A DNA stretch of 64,000 nt from JABDQW01 sp942492025 (GTDB taxonomy: Bacteria; Pseudomonadota; Gammaproteobacteria; SZUA-229): the NCBI GenBank assembly GCA_942492025.1, contig CALODJ010000006.1, positions 124,001 to 188,000 on the forward strand. Reading direction: 5' to 3'. The notes under the pieces are model-generated. The model had not been told where the DNA came from. It did no database searches and saw only the letters and a program-made list of their open reading frames with translations. The position numbers were made by a program, and so were the translations under genes. Below, piece by piece: positions 35,079 through 43,786 of the stretch. The stretch's first letter is position 1; each line of letters begins with the position of its first letter.

Positions 35079-36455
35079 ATGAAAATTCTCATTCTGGGCG
35101 GCGGTCAAGTAGGTTCCACTGTTGCAGCCAATCTCGCATCTGAGGCCAATGACATTACGCTGGTCGACACCAATATCAACTTGCTCAACGACCTGCGCAG
35201 CCGTCTTGATATCCAGACTGTGGCCGGGCACGCCTCTTTTCCGGATGTCCTCCGGCGCGCAGGTATTATTGATACGGATATGCTGATTGCCGTTACCAAC
35301 AGTGATGAAACCAATATGCTCGCCTGTCAGTTCGCGCATTCGTTGTTCCACACCCCAACCAAGATTGCCCGTATTCGCGCACAGGAATATCTCGAACATG
35401 AGCATATATTCTGTCATGAGGCGGTACCGGTAGACGTCATCATCAGTCCTGAGGAGATCGTTTCCAAATATGTGCAACGATTGATCGAATATCCGGGTGC
35501 ATTCCAGGTGCTCGATTTTGCCCATGGGCGAGCCCAGCTTGTCGGGGTCAAGGCGTATTATGGCGGGCCACTGGTCGGGCATGAAATAAAAACGCTCAGA
35601 GACCACATGCCGTCTGTCGATGCGCGCGTTGCCGCGATCTACCGGCGTGGTAAAGGTATCAAGCCGGAAGGTAATCGTGTGATTGAGGCCGATGATGAAG
35701 TCTTTTTCATCGCCGCAAAAAAAGACATACGCGCAGTCATGAGTGAGCTGCGCAAGCTGGACAAGCCCTTCAAACGCATCATGATCGCTGGTGGTGGCAA
35801 TATTGGTAAGCGGCTGGCAGAGGCGCTGGAAGACGACTATCAGGTCAAGTTACTGGAGTGCGACCCCGAACGTGCAGAGCTGCTGTCGCACGAGCTGAAC
35901 AAATCGATCGTGTTGCTGGGTGACTCGGCTGATGAGGATTTGTTGCTGGAGGAAAATATTGATCAGATGGATGTGTTCTGTGCCGTTACCAATGATGACG
36001 AGGCCAATATCCTGTCATCCATGCTGGCGAAGCAGCTGGGCGCGAGTAAGGTGATGTCACTGGTCAATCGTCCCGCTTATGTCGACCTCATTGAACAGCA
36101 GGCCACCATCGACGTGGCCATCTCACCACAACAGGTAACGATCGGCGCCTTGCTGACGCATGTGCGAAGAGGGGATGTGGTCGCTGTGCACTCATTACGG
36201 CGTGGTGCGGCAGAAGCCATCGAGGCCGTTGCGCACGGCGACGCTAGAACTTCACGTGTCGTGGGTCGGCGCATCGAGCAGATCTTACTGCCAGAGGGTG
36301 CAACCATTGGCGCTGTTGTGCGAGGTGATGAGGTCATGATGGCGCATCACGATACCTTGATCGAAACCGACGACCATTTGATTTTATTCATGCAGGACAG
36401 ACGCAGGACACCTGAAGTTGAAAAGCTGTTCCAGGTGAGCTTCGCCTTCGTCTGA
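35079..36455 (+). CDS. trkA: Trk potassium uptake regulator TrkA
   Basis: TrkA is the cytosolic NAD(H)-binding gating subunit of the Trk potassium transporter. The 458 residues form two tandem RCK units. Each begins with a Rossmann motif (ILGGGQVGSTVAANLA and MIAGGGNIGKRLAEAL) and ends with a TrkA-C domain (VGVKAYYGG and RVVGRRIEQI regions). It sits 9 bases upstream of trkH, its membrane partner. In the 195 bases before it, TTCATGTATCTTGCGGGCTA at 34987-35006 is a possible element end. Confidence 0.95.
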   Translation: MKILILGGGQVGSTVAANLASEANDITLVDTNINLLNDLRSRLDIQTVAGHASFPDVLRRAGIIDTDMLIAVTNSDETNMLACQFAHSLFHTPTKIARIRAQEYLEHEHIFCHEAVPVDVIISPEEIVSKYVQRLIEYPGAFQVLDFAHGRAQLVGVKAYYGGPLVGHEIKTLRDHMPSVDARVAAIYRRGKGIKPEGNRVIEADDEVFFIAAKKDIRAVMSELRKLDKPFKRIMIAGGGNIGKRLAEALEDDYQVKLLECDPERAELLSHELNKSIVLLGDSADEDLLLEENIDQMDVFCAVTNDDEANILSSMLAKQLGASKVMSLVNRPAYVDLIEQQATIDVAISPQQVTIGALLTHVRRGDVVAVHSLRRGAAEAIEAVAHGDARTSRVVGRRIEQILLPEGATIGAVVRGDEVMMAHHDTLIETDDHLILFMQDRRRTPEVEKLFQVSFAFV

Positions 36456-36464
36456 CAAAGAAGT

Positions 36465-37916
36465 ATGCACGCTGCAATTATATTGCGCCTCATCGGTCAA
36501 CTGTTGATGCTGTTCAGCATAACGCTGCTGCCGCCAGTGATAATCGATATATTCTATCGTGAAGACGCGGGACAGGCTTTTTTTTACAGTTATCTGTTGC
36601 TTCTGGTCACCGGCTTCGTATTGTGGTTGCCGGTGCGTACGAAGAGGGCAGAGCTTCGTTTGCGCGATGGCTTCGTTGTAGTCGTCATGTTCTGGACGGT
36701 ACTCGGGCTCGCCGGTTCGTTGCCTTTTTTGCTCTATCAGCCGTTAACCGTTTCAGTGTCTGATGCAGTGTTTGAATCGATCTCGGGTTTGACGACAACG
36801 GGTGCAACGACACTGATAGGTCTTGACGAGCTGCCGCACAGTATTCTGTTCTACCGACAGGAATTACAATGGCTTGGCGGCATGGGTATTATCGTATTGG
36901 CTGTTGCCGTGATGCCGATGCTGGGTGTGGGGGGTATGCAGCTGTATCGGGCTGAAGCGCCAGGGCCGGTCAAGGACAGCAAGCTCACGCCGCGCATCGC
37001 TGAGACTGCCAAGGCGCTCTGGTATATCTACCTAGGTCTCACCATCGCCTGTGCAATGGCGTACTGGATTGCCGGTATGGACCTGTTCGAAGCGATTTGT
37101 CACAGTTTCTCAACCGTCGCCATCGGCGGATTTTCGACGCATGATAGCAGTATCGGCTATTTCGACAGTGCGGCCATTGAGGCCGTTGCTATTGTCTTCA
37201 TGTTTCTGGGTGGAATGAATTTTGCGTTGCATTTCGTGGGTATGCGCACCATGAATATCATGCATTATCTGCAGGATGCAGAGCTGAGGATGTATATCAG
37301 CGTTTTATTATTTGTGTCAACAGCCAGTATTGCCTATCTTTATCTGCACCATGATGTGCCCGAGCCGATCGATGCGTTCCGCCAGGGGCTGTTTCATGCC
37401 GTATCCATCGGCACCACAGCTGGATTTGCCACCACGGATTTTTATGCCTGGCCCACATTTGTCCCGGTGATGTTGCTGTTTGCCAGCTTTATCGGCGGTT
37501 GTGCCGGATCGACCGGTGGTGGCATGAAGGTGATTCGCGTGCTGTTACTGATTAAACAGGGTCAGCGTGAGCTGGTGCGGCTGATCCACCCTAATGCCCA
37601 GGTCGTTGTCAAGATCGGCAGGCAACCTGTCAATAATGCAGTCATCAATGCCGTGTGGGGTTTCTTTGCGGCTTACGTGGCCTGCTTCGTCATCATGATG
37701 TTGTTGTTGATGTTGGATGGGTATGATCAGATTACCGCCTTTTCCGCGGTAGCGGCGACAATCAATAATCTGGGCCCGGGTCTGGGTGATGTCAGTGCCA
37801 ATTATGCCGGCATAGATGATTTTTCCAAATGGCTGCTGTGTTTCTCCATGTTGCTGGGTCGTCTGGAGATCTTTACCCTGCTGGTGATGTTGATGCCGAC
37901 ATTCTGGCGTAAGTGA
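36465..37916 (+). CDS. trkH: Trk potassium transporter membrane subunit
   Basis: TrkH/TrkG is the inner-membrane K+ channel-like subunit. The 483-residue protein has about 10-12 hydrophobic helices and the degenerate selectivity-filter loops of the SKT family: ESISGLTTTGATT, STVAIGGFST, IGTTAGFATTD and TINNLGPGLGD. A GGCAGSTGGGMKVIR segment is also characteristic. It directly follows trkA, so both subunits should be made together. Confidence 0.95.
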   Translation: MHAAIILRLIGQLLMLFSITLLPPVIIDIFYREDAGQAFFYSYLLLLVTGFVLWLPVRTKRAELRLRDGFVVVVMFWTVLGLAGSLPFLLYQPLTVSVSDAVFESISGLTTTGATTLIGLDELPHSILFYRQELQWLGGMGIIVLAVAVMPMLGVGGMQLYRAEAPGPVKDSKLTPRIAETAKALWYIYLGLTIACAMAYWIAGMDLFEAICHSFSTVAIGGFSTHDSSIGYFDSAAIEAVAIVFMFLGGMNFALHFVGMRTMNIMHYLQDAELRMYISVLLFVSTASIAYLYLHHDVPEPIDAFRQGLFHAVSIGTTAGFATTDFYAWPTFVPVMLLFASFIGGCAGSTGGGMKVIRVLLLIKQGQRELVRLIHPNAQVVVKIGRQPVNNAVINAVWGFFAAYVACFVIMMLLLMLDGYDQITAFSAVAATINNLGPGLGDVSANYAGIDDFSKWLLCFSMLLGRLEIFTLLVMLMPTFWRK

Positions 37917-37951
37917 CGCCTGCCTTACAAGTAATGCATTGACTGATTGAT

Positions 37952-38905
37952 ATGAGCGTCAAGGAGTCCAATCTGCACCTGTACCGTTTTCGGATGGAGC
38001 TATTGCATCCGAAGCACTGGCCCACCTGGGCAGGCCTGGGCATTTATTTTATTTTCACCCTGTTGCCCATGTCCGTGATTGACTGGACTGGCTGCCGACT
38101 CGGTGAATACGCTGCGAAGAAGAACAGGAAACGTTTCAATATCGCCAGAGTCAACCTGTCCTTGTGTTTCCCTGACAAGAGTATGCAGGAAATTGAGCAC
38201 CTGGTGGTCGATCATTTTCGCGCACAATTACGTAGTGCCATGCACCTGTTCATTGTCTGGTGGCGGCCGGTTTTCATCGTCAGAAGGAAGATTGTGCGCG
38301 AAGGCTTTGAGCAGATCGATGCCTACCGCGGGCAGGGAAAGCAAGTTATTGTACTACTCAGTCACAATGTCGGGCTGGATTTTGCTGTGGCATCGGTATC
38401 TATGGACTACAACACCAATGGGCCGTACAAGCCAATGCGAAATCAAGTGATCGATTTTATGTTTTCGCACGGGCGAACCCGGTTTGGTGCAAAGTTTGGC
38501 GGTAAGCTGTTTACCCGCGATGATGGTTTGCGACCATTAATCAGGGAAACCCGGGCAGGCAAGGTACTGGTCTATCTCGGTGATGAGGACCTGGGTTATG
38601 CACAGTCGGTGTTTGCACCGTTTTTCGGTGTGCCCAAGTCGACCATCCCGGTTTTGGGCCGAATGGCAAAAGCCTGTAACGCGGTCGTTCTGCCCTGTGT
38701 CAGTTGCTATGATCCGCAAATCAGGAAATACCGGGTCAAAATATTGCCTGCACTCGAAGACTTCCCCAGTGGTAATGATATTGTTGATGCGACGGCGATG
38801 AACAAGGCGATTGAGCGCGCCATACTCGAATGCCCGCAGCAGTATCTGTGGACCTTCAGGTATTTCCAGACCCGGCCTGAAGGCGAAGCGCCTGTTTACG
38901 GCTAA
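37952..38905 (+). CDS. LpxL/HtrB-type lysophospholipid acyltransferase
   Basis: The 317-residue protein has an N-terminal hydrophobic anchor (LGIYFIFTLLPMSVIDWTG) and the acyltransferase motif HNVGLD, matching the HxxxxD catalytic pair. Later segments KVLVYLGDEDLGY and VFAPFFGVPKSTIPVLGRMA fit the lipid A late acyltransferase family. It probably adds a secondary acyl chain to lipid A; the acyl length and whether it is LpxL or LpxM cannot be told. Its TAA stop is formed by TA plus the first base of a miniature element. It follows trkH by 35 bases. Confidence 0.88.
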   Translation: MSVKESNLHLYRFRMELLHPKHWPTWAGLGIYFIFTLLPMSVIDWTGCRLGEYAAKKNRKRFNIARVNLSLCFPDKSMQEIEHLVVDHFRAQLRSAMHLFIVWWRPVFIVRRKIVREGFEQIDAYRGQGKQVIVLLSHNVGLDFAVASVSMDYNTNGPYKPMRNQVIDFMFSHGRTRFGAKFGGKLFTRDDGLRPLIRETRAGKVLVYLGDEDLGYAQSVFAPFFGVPKSTIPVLGRMAKACNAVVLPCVSCYDPQIRKYRVKILPALEDFPSGNDIVDATAMNKAIERAILECPQQYLWTFRYFQTRPEGEAPVYG

Positions 38906-39063
38906 CCCGCATTTCTCACCAGGCGGCGTAAAATTCTGATTCAGCATGGGTACTTTGGAGTAAAGCTAGAATGACCAGAAATACAGTGTGTTCTTCAAGC
39001 GAGCCTATCACGGTTCAGGCTGGTATTCGTGTGCTCCCGTGTCATGGTGAGAAATACGGGCTA
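38903..39063. mobile_element. TA-flanked miniature element, short 161-bp copy
   Basis: The ends are TAACCCGCATTTCTCACCAGG and GGTGAGAAATACGGGCTA. The interior closely matches the copy at 42030 (AATTCTGATTCAGCATGGGT and following) and lacks the central block of the 313-bp copies. Its first three bases are the stop codon of the acyltransferase gene. Confidence 0.85.
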
Positions 39064-39459
39064 AGTGGCTCAGGATTACACTGGAAAACGTTGGTGGCAA
39101 TGTGTCGATCGTGGCTGTCTGGCGAAATGTGGGCTTTGGGAGCGGACTATATGACGACCTAAACAAACCCCCGGTTGCCCGGGGGTCCGCAATCATCCTT
39201 GCTAGGTGATTGAGCCTCGCGCTAATGCAGGTCCATCACAGCCTGTTGTTCCATCCGGGAGTATGTCATCCTTGAGTTCCATTTCCCGTTTCCGTGAGAG
39301 ACTGCAGTTATGTCCTTATGTCCTTGTTTGGCTCATTCCCTGTGTCCTGTTGATTATTATGCATCGGTGGTGTGCATCTATCTATCAGGGGTAATGGACA
39401 TTGTGTGTAGGAAAAATCCTACAAATTTGATAAATACTCATAAAATCATATAGTTAATC
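39064..39459. other. Intergenic region with a strong hairpin, before dtd
   Basis: ACCCCCGG, a TTGC loop and CCGGGGGT form a perfect 8-bp stem at 39167-39186. No T-run follows, so it is at most a weak terminator for the trk-acyltransferase transcript. A possible 43-codon frame with one hydrophobic segment at 39263-39394 lacks a properly spaced ribosome-binding site, and I do not call it. The 60 bases before dtd are AT-rich and probably hold its promoter. Confidence 0.5.
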
Positions 39460-39897
39460 ATGATAGCTTTATTGCAGCGTGTGACTTTCGCATCGGTAAC
39501 AGTCGATGAAGAGCGGATTGCACAAATCGGGCACGGCCTGCTGGCGATGATCGGTGTTGAAAAAAACGATGATGTGGCCAGGGCTGAAAGGCTGGTTGAT
39601 CGCATTCTGGGTTATCGGATTTTTGCTGATAGTAACAACAAGATGAACTTGAATGTTTGTGATGTTAACGGCAGTGTCTTACTCGTGCCGCAATTTACGC
39701 TAGCGGCCGATACCCGCAAGGGCATGCGGCCCAGTTTTTCCACTGCGGCAGGTCCTGAAGCGGGAAATGCGTTGTTTGATCAAGTTATTGATATAATGAA
39801 GCACCGAACAGACCGGATTCAAAAAGGAAGATTCGGGGCAGATATGGCGGTAGAACTCGTCAACGATGGTCCGGTGACGGTCTGGTTACAAAGCTAA
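39460..39897 (+). CDS. dtd: D-aminoacyl-tRNA deacylase
   Basis: Dtd hydrolyses D-amino acids (and glycine from tRNAAla) off mischarged tRNA. The 145-residue protein matches the family from MIALLQRVTFASV through PQFTLAADTRKGMRPSF, the catalytic-site segment, to the C-terminal NDGPVTVWL with its Gly-Pro motif. Length is exact. The usual gammaproteobacterial SQFTL is PQFTL here. It is 109 bases upstream of hisB. Confidence 0.96.
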   Translation: MIALLQRVTFASVTVDEERIAQIGHGLLAMIGVEKNDDVARAERLVDRILGYRIFADSNNKMNLNVCDVNGSVLLVPQFTLAADTRKGMRPSFSTAAGPEAGNALFDQVIDIMKHRTDRIQKGRFGADMAVELVNDGPVTVWLQS

Positions 39898-40006
39898 GCT
39901 CGAGAGAACTGACACATTCATAAATAGCCAGAATAAACAAGCTGCCTAGCAATCATCTTGATTATTTATTCTTTAAAATCGCTTTCATGTTCACCGGAGA
40001 TAAACA

Positions 40007-40600
40007 ATGAACCAGCGCAAGGCGGAGGTTGAGCGTAATACCAGTGAGACTCAGATCCAGGTCAGTGTCAATCTGGATGGTGATGGTCATTGCAAGTTGG
40101 AAACGGGTGTGCCGTTTCTCGAACACATGCTCGACCAGGTTGGCCGTCATGGGTTGATTGACATCGACATCATCGCGCAGGGCGATCTGCACATCGATGC
40201 GCATCACACAGTTGAAGATATTGGGATAACCCTCGGGCAGGCCATCGCCAAGGCTGTCGGCGAAAAGACAGGAATCGTGCGCTATGGCCATGCATTCGTA
40301 CCGCTGGACGAGGCTTTGTCACGTGTCGTCATCGATTTTTCGGGGCGTCCGGGCCTTGAATACCATGTTGATTATCCACGCGCCATGATCGGTGAGTTTG
40401 ATGTCGACCTGTTGCACGAGTTTTTTCAGGGTTTTGTCAATCATGCTGGCGTGACTCTGCATATCGATAATATTCGTGGCGACAATGCCCATCACATTGC
40501 CGAAACGATTTTCAAGGCCTTTGGGCGTGCAGTGCGTATGGCACTGTCGTTTGATGAGCGTATGGAAGGCATGATGCCGAGCACAAAAGGGGCTTTGTAA
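40007..40600 (+). CDS. hisB: Imidazoleglycerol-phosphate dehydratase
   Basis: HisB removes water from imidazoleglycerol phosphate in histidine synthesis. The 197-residue product is the monofunctional type, not the phosphatase fusion of E. coli. Both manganese motifs are present: DAHHTVEDIGI and DNAHHIAETIFKAF. It begins the run hisB-hisH-hisA-hisF-hisI-hisE; hisG, hisD and hisC are elsewhere. A hydrophobic-poor leader of about 100 bases precedes it and shows no His-rich attenuator peptide. Confidence 0.97.
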   Translation: MNQRKAEVERNTSETQIQVSVNLDGDGHCKLETGVPFLEHMLDQVGRHGLIDIDIIAQGDLHIDAHHTVEDIGITLGQAIAKAVGEKTGIVRYGHAFVPLDEALSRVVIDFSGRPGLEYHVDYPRAMIGEFDVDLLHEFFQGFVNHAGVTLHIDNIRGDNAHHIAETIFKAFGRAVRMALSFDERMEGMMPSTKGAL

Positions 40601-40605
40601 CGCCT

Positions 40606-41253
40606 ATGTCTTTGATTGCCGTTGTTGATTATGGCACGGGAAATCTGCGCTCTGTCTACAAGGCGCTGGAGCACGTTGCCCAGTCCGGACAACAGGTGCG
40701 CGTAACCTCAAATGCACAGGACATTGCGTCGGCAGACCGTGTTGTTTTTCCGGGACAGGGGGCAGCACGCGACTGTATGCTTGAACTCACTGAGCGTAAG
40801 CTGGTAAAACCGCTGTTGCAGGCTGCCCGGGAAAAGCCTTTTCTCGGCATTTGTATGGGGCTGCAGGTTCTGATGTCTCACAGCGAGGAAAATAACGGTG
40901 TTGATTGCATGGATCTGTATCAGGGTGAAGTGCGTTTTTTTGGCAACGAACTGAACAGGAATAAATCCGCCGAGCCATTAAAAATTCCACACATGGGCTG
41001 GAATAATGTCACGCAGACTATAACTCACCCTCTGTGGCATGGTATCAAACAGGGCAGCCGCTTCTATTTTGTTCATAGCTACTATGTCGATCCGGTCAAC
41101 GAATCCATTGTCGCTGGTGAAACAAGCTATGACATCGTGTTCACATCGGCGGTGGCTTGCGATAATGTATTTGCCGTACAGTTTCATCCTGAAAAAAGTG
41201 CAGTCGATGGTTTGCAGCTGTTGAAGAACTTTACTCAGTGGGATGGGCAATAA
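40606..41253 (+). CDS. hisH: Imidazole glycerol phosphate synthase, glutaminase subunit
   Basis: HisH releases ammonia from glutamine for HisF. The 215-residue class I amidotransferase has the nucleophile Cys83 in FLGICMGLQVL, and the FHPEKSAVDG segment containing His and Glu of the triad. The opening IAVVDYGTGNLRSVYKAL is typical. It starts 5 bases after hisB. Confidence 0.96.
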   Translation: MSLIAVVDYGTGNLRSVYKALEHVAQSGQQVRVTSNAQDIASADRVVFPGQGAARDCMLELTERKLVKPLLQAAREKPFLGICMGLQVLMSHSEENNGVDCMDLYQGEVRFFGNELNRNKSAEPLKIPHMGWNNVTQTITHPLWHGIKQGSRFYFVHSYYVDPVNESIVAGETSYDIVFTSAVACDNVFAVQFHPEKSAVDGLQLLKNFTQWDGQ

Positions 41254-41276
41254 GTCACTATGGAGCTTGAAGAATC

Positions 41277-42032
41277 ATGTTATTGATCCCAGCAATTGAC
41301 CTCAAAAATGGTCAATGTGTTCGCCTGCGTCAGGGCGATATGAACAACGACACCGTTTTTTCTGATGATCCGGTCGCGATGGCAGGGCGCTGGGTCGAAG
41401 CGGGCACGAAAAGGCTGCATATAGTCGACCTTAATGGTGCATTTGCCGGAAAGCCTCAGAATGCAGATGTCATACACGAAATTGCCAGTAGCTACCCTGA
41501 CATAGATATACAGATCGGCGGTGGTATTCGCGACGAAGAGACCATCGTCGCCTATCTCGATGCCGGCGTCCATTACGTCATCATTGGTACCAAGGCCGTG
41601 ACAGATCCGCACTTTATCAATGAAGTCTGCGTTGAGTTTCCCAACCGTATCATTGTTGGTCTGGATGCAAAGGATGGCAAGGTTGCAGTTGATGGTTGGT
41701 CCAAGGTCTCCAGACACGATGTCATCGATATGGCGCAGCGATTCGAGGACGATGGTGTTGAGGCGATTGTGTATACTGATATATCCCGTGACGGTATGAT
41801 GCAGGGTCTGAATATTGAAGCAACAGTCAAGTTGGCCCAGTCGATACACATACCGGTAATTGCTTCGGGGGGCATCACAACGATGGATGATATCAAAGCG
41901 CTGAATGAGGTCGCTGATGAAGGCATCATCGGTGCAATAACCGGGCGTGCGATTTATGAGGGCAGTATCGATCTTGCCGAGGCCCAGCGCTGGCTGGCAG
42001 ATCACAGCAGTAAATTCGGCGACGTTTACTAG
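41277..42032 (+). CDS. hisA: ProFAR isomerase (phosphoribosylformimino-AICAR-P isomerase)
   Basis: HisA opens the aminoaldose ring of ProFAR to the ketose PRFAR. The 251-residue TIM barrel has LLIPAIDLKNGQCVRL with the catalytic Asp, the phosphate-binding IGGGIRDEE, and DISRDGMMQG, then IASGGITTMDD. AGCTTGAAG lies upstream of the ATG. The TAG stop is formed by the TA and first base of a miniature element that separates hisA from hisF. Confidence 0.96.
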   Translation: MLLIPAIDLKNGQCVRLRQGDMNNDTVFSDDPVAMAGRWVEAGTKRLHIVDLNGAFAGKPQNADVIHEIASSYPDIDIQIGGGIRDEETIVAYLDAGVHYVIIGTKAVTDPHFINEVCVEFPNRIIVGLDAKDGKVAVDGWSKVSRHDVIDMAQRFEDDGVEAIVYTDISRDGMMQGLNIEATVKLAQSIHIPVIASGGITTMDDIKALNEVADEGIIGAITGRAIYEGSIDLAEAQRWLADHSSKFGDVY

Positions 42033-42197
42033 CCCGCATTTCTCACCAGGCGGCGTAGAATTCTGATTCAGCATGGGTGCTTTGGAGTTAAGCTAGAATG
42101 ACCAGAAATACAGTGTGTTCTTCAAGCGAGCCTATCACGGTTCAGGCGGGCTCAGTCCTGCGCCTGCTCCCGTGATCCTGGTGAGAACTGCAGGTTA
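42030..42197. mobile_element. TA-flanked miniature element inside the his operon, 168-bp copy
   Basis: It fills the hisA-hisF gap almost exactly, from the TAG of hisA to 3 bases before the hisF ATG. Left end TAGCCCGCATTTCTCACCAGG. The right end is mutated to GTGAGAACTGCAGGTTA, and the AGG at 42192-42194 is correctly spaced to serve as hisF ribosome-binding site. The interior matches the 38903 copy. Confidence 0.85.
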
Positions 42198-42200
42198 GCC

Positions 42201-42974
42201 ATGTCACTCGCCAAACGTATCATCCCCTGTCTGGATGTTGATAACGGACGCGTCGTGAAAGGCGTCCAGTTTGTCGATATTCGTGATGCTGGTGATCCGG
42301 TCGAAGTCGCTCGACGCTATGACAAAGAGGGCGCCGATGAGATCACATTTCTTGACATTACTGCCAGCTCGGATAATCGCGATACTATCGTTCATGTCGT
42401 CGAGCACGTCGCTGAAGAGGTGTTCATTCCGTTGACCGTTGGCGGCGGCATCCGCAAGCTCGAAGATGTTCGTACCATGCTGAATGCAGGTGCGGATAAG
42501 GTCGCTATCAATACCGCGGCCGTGTTCAATCCGGAATTCGTCAAACAGGCTAGCGACAGGGTTGGGTCTCAATGCATCGTGGTGGCGATAGATGCCAAGC
42601 AGACCAGTGCAGAGGGTGAGCCGCTTCGCTGGGAGATTTTTACTCATGGCGGGCGCAAGCCAACCGGGCTGGATGCGGTCGAGTGGGCATGCAAGATGGT
42701 TGAATACGGTGCCGGAGAAATACTGTTGACCAGCATGGATCGTGATGGCACGCGCATGGGTTTTGATATCGCGCTGACACATGCCATAGCAGAAGCGGTC
42801 CCGGTGCCCGTGATCGCGTCGGGCGGTGTCGGCAATCTCGAGCATCTCGCTGAAGGGATCCTGCAAGGTATGGCGGATGCCGTACTGGCGGCCAGTATTT
42901 TCCATTTTGCCGAATTCAGCGTACACGAAGCCAAGGAGTACATGGCCGGGCGCGGTATTGAAATGCGCCTGTAA
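42201..42974 (+). CDS. hisF: Imidazole glycerol phosphate synthase, cyclase subunit
   Basis: HisF uses ammonia from HisH to close the imidazole ring, producing IGP and AICAR. The 257-residue TIM barrel shows AKRIIPCLDVDNGRVVKGV, LTVGGGIRKLEDV, LTSMDRDGTRMG with catalytic Asp, and VIASGGVGNLEHL. Its only plausible Shine-Dalgarno is the AGG inside the miniature element just upstream, an unusual dependence. It is followed by hisI after 47 bases. Confidence 0.97.
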   Translation: MSLAKRIIPCLDVDNGRVVKGVQFVDIRDAGDPVEVARRYDKEGADEITFLDITASSDNRDTIVHVVEHVAEEVFIPLTVGGGIRKLEDVRTMLNAGADKVAINTAAVFNPEFVKQASDRVGSQCIVVAIDAKQTSAEGEPLRWEIFTHGGRKPTGLDAVEWACKMVEYGAGEILLTSMDRDGTRMGFDIALTHAIAEAVPVPVIASGGVGNLEHLAEGILQGMADAVLAASIFHFAEFSVHEAKEYMAGRGIEMRL

Positions 42975-43021
42975 GGGCCTGGTGCCGATACACATTATTC
43001 ACATTATTCGACTCCGCAATT

Positions 43022-43408
43022 ATGTCAAATAGCTGGTTGGACCAGATTCGCTTCAATACCGATGGCCTGATACCGGCTATCGCTCAGGATGCAGCCAGCG
43101 GTCGTGTGCTGATGCTGGCGTGGATGAATCGGGAAGCGTTGCGGTTGACGGCCGAAAGAAAACAGGCCGTGTATTGGTCGCGCTCTCGCGGAAAGCTGTG
43201 GCACAAGGGTGAAGAGTCGGGGCATTTCCAGCAGGTTCGGGAAATACGCTTTGATTGTGATGAAGACGTGATTCTGCTAAAAGTTGAACAGAAGGGTGGT
43301 ATAGCCTGTCATACTGGACGTGAAAGCTGTTTTTATCGTCAGTTGCAGGGTGAACGGTGGGTCGAAGTCGATGAAATCGTCAAGGACCCGAAGTATATCT
43401 ACCGATAA
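43022..43408 (+). CDS. hisI: Phosphoribosyl-AMP cyclohydrolase
   Basis: HisI opens the adenine ring of phosphoribosyl-AMP. The 128-residue single-domain protein has RVLMLAWMNREAL, the SRSRGKLWHKGEESGHFQ block and the zinc-binding cysteines in FDCDEDVILLKVEQKG and ACHTGRESCFYR. It is separate from HisE, unlike the enterobacterial fusion. The next gene begins 30 bases after its stop. Confidence 0.95.
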   Translation: MSNSWLDQIRFNTDGLIPAIAQDAASGRVLMLAWMNREALRLTAERKQAVYWSRSRGKLWHKGEESGHFQQVREIRFDCDEDVILLKVEQKGGIACHTGRESCFYRQLQGERWVEVDEIVKDPKYIYR

Positions 43409-43438
43409 GCGTTGATAACGACCGATTTTTGGGATGCC

Positions 43439-43750
43439 ATGAACGATACACTTGCGCAGCTGGCTGATGTACTCGAGCAGCGAAAACAGGCTGATCCTGA
43501 TTCTTCTTATGTTGCCAGCCTTTACGCCAAAGGATTGGATGCTATCCTTAAGAAGATAGGTGAAGAAGCCACTGAGACCGTGATGGCCGCTAAAGACGGT
43601 GATGACGGTAAATTGATCCATGAGACTGCGGATCTGTGGTTTCACAGCTTGGTATTACTGGCACACAAAGGACTTGGGCCAGATGATGTATTACAGGAAC
43701 TCGGCCGGCGCTTTGGTGTGTCGGGCCATGACGAAAAAGCTTCACGTTAG
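43439..43750 (+). CDS. hisE: Phosphoribosyl-ATP pyrophosphatase
   Basis: HisE cleaves pyrophosphate from phosphoribosyl-ATP, the second histidine step. From ATG 43439 the product is 103 residues, with SYVASLYAKGLDAILKKIGEEATETVMAAKD, the metal-binding Glu-rich helix of the MazG-like fold, and HETADLWFHSLVLL. A TTG at 43412 in the same frame would add nine residues but has no family support. It ends the his run 36 bases before tatA. Confidence 0.94.
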   Translation: MNDTLAQLADVLEQRKQADPDSSYVASLYAKGLDAILKKIGEEATETVMAAKDGDDGKLIHETADLWFHSLVLLAHKGLGPDDVLQELGRRFGVSGHDEKASR

Positions 43751-43786
43751 GCCTTCGTTGCCAGGCGTGAGACCGGAGAATGAATA

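Noticed and set aside
34941..35606. 221-codon minus-strand frame at the start of trkA
   Set aside because: Antisense shadow of trkA; the sense protein is fully conserved across the same bases.
39206..39394. Short frame with a hydrophobic segment before dtd
   Set aside because: The GGGAG before its best ATG (39263) is too close to work, and nothing else supports translation.
42204..42995. 263-codon minus-strand frame opposite hisF, and a similar one opposite hisA (41280-42074)
   Set aside because: Mirror frames of strongly coding genes. The hisF and hisA calls are certain, and the antisense proteins have no motif or start signal.
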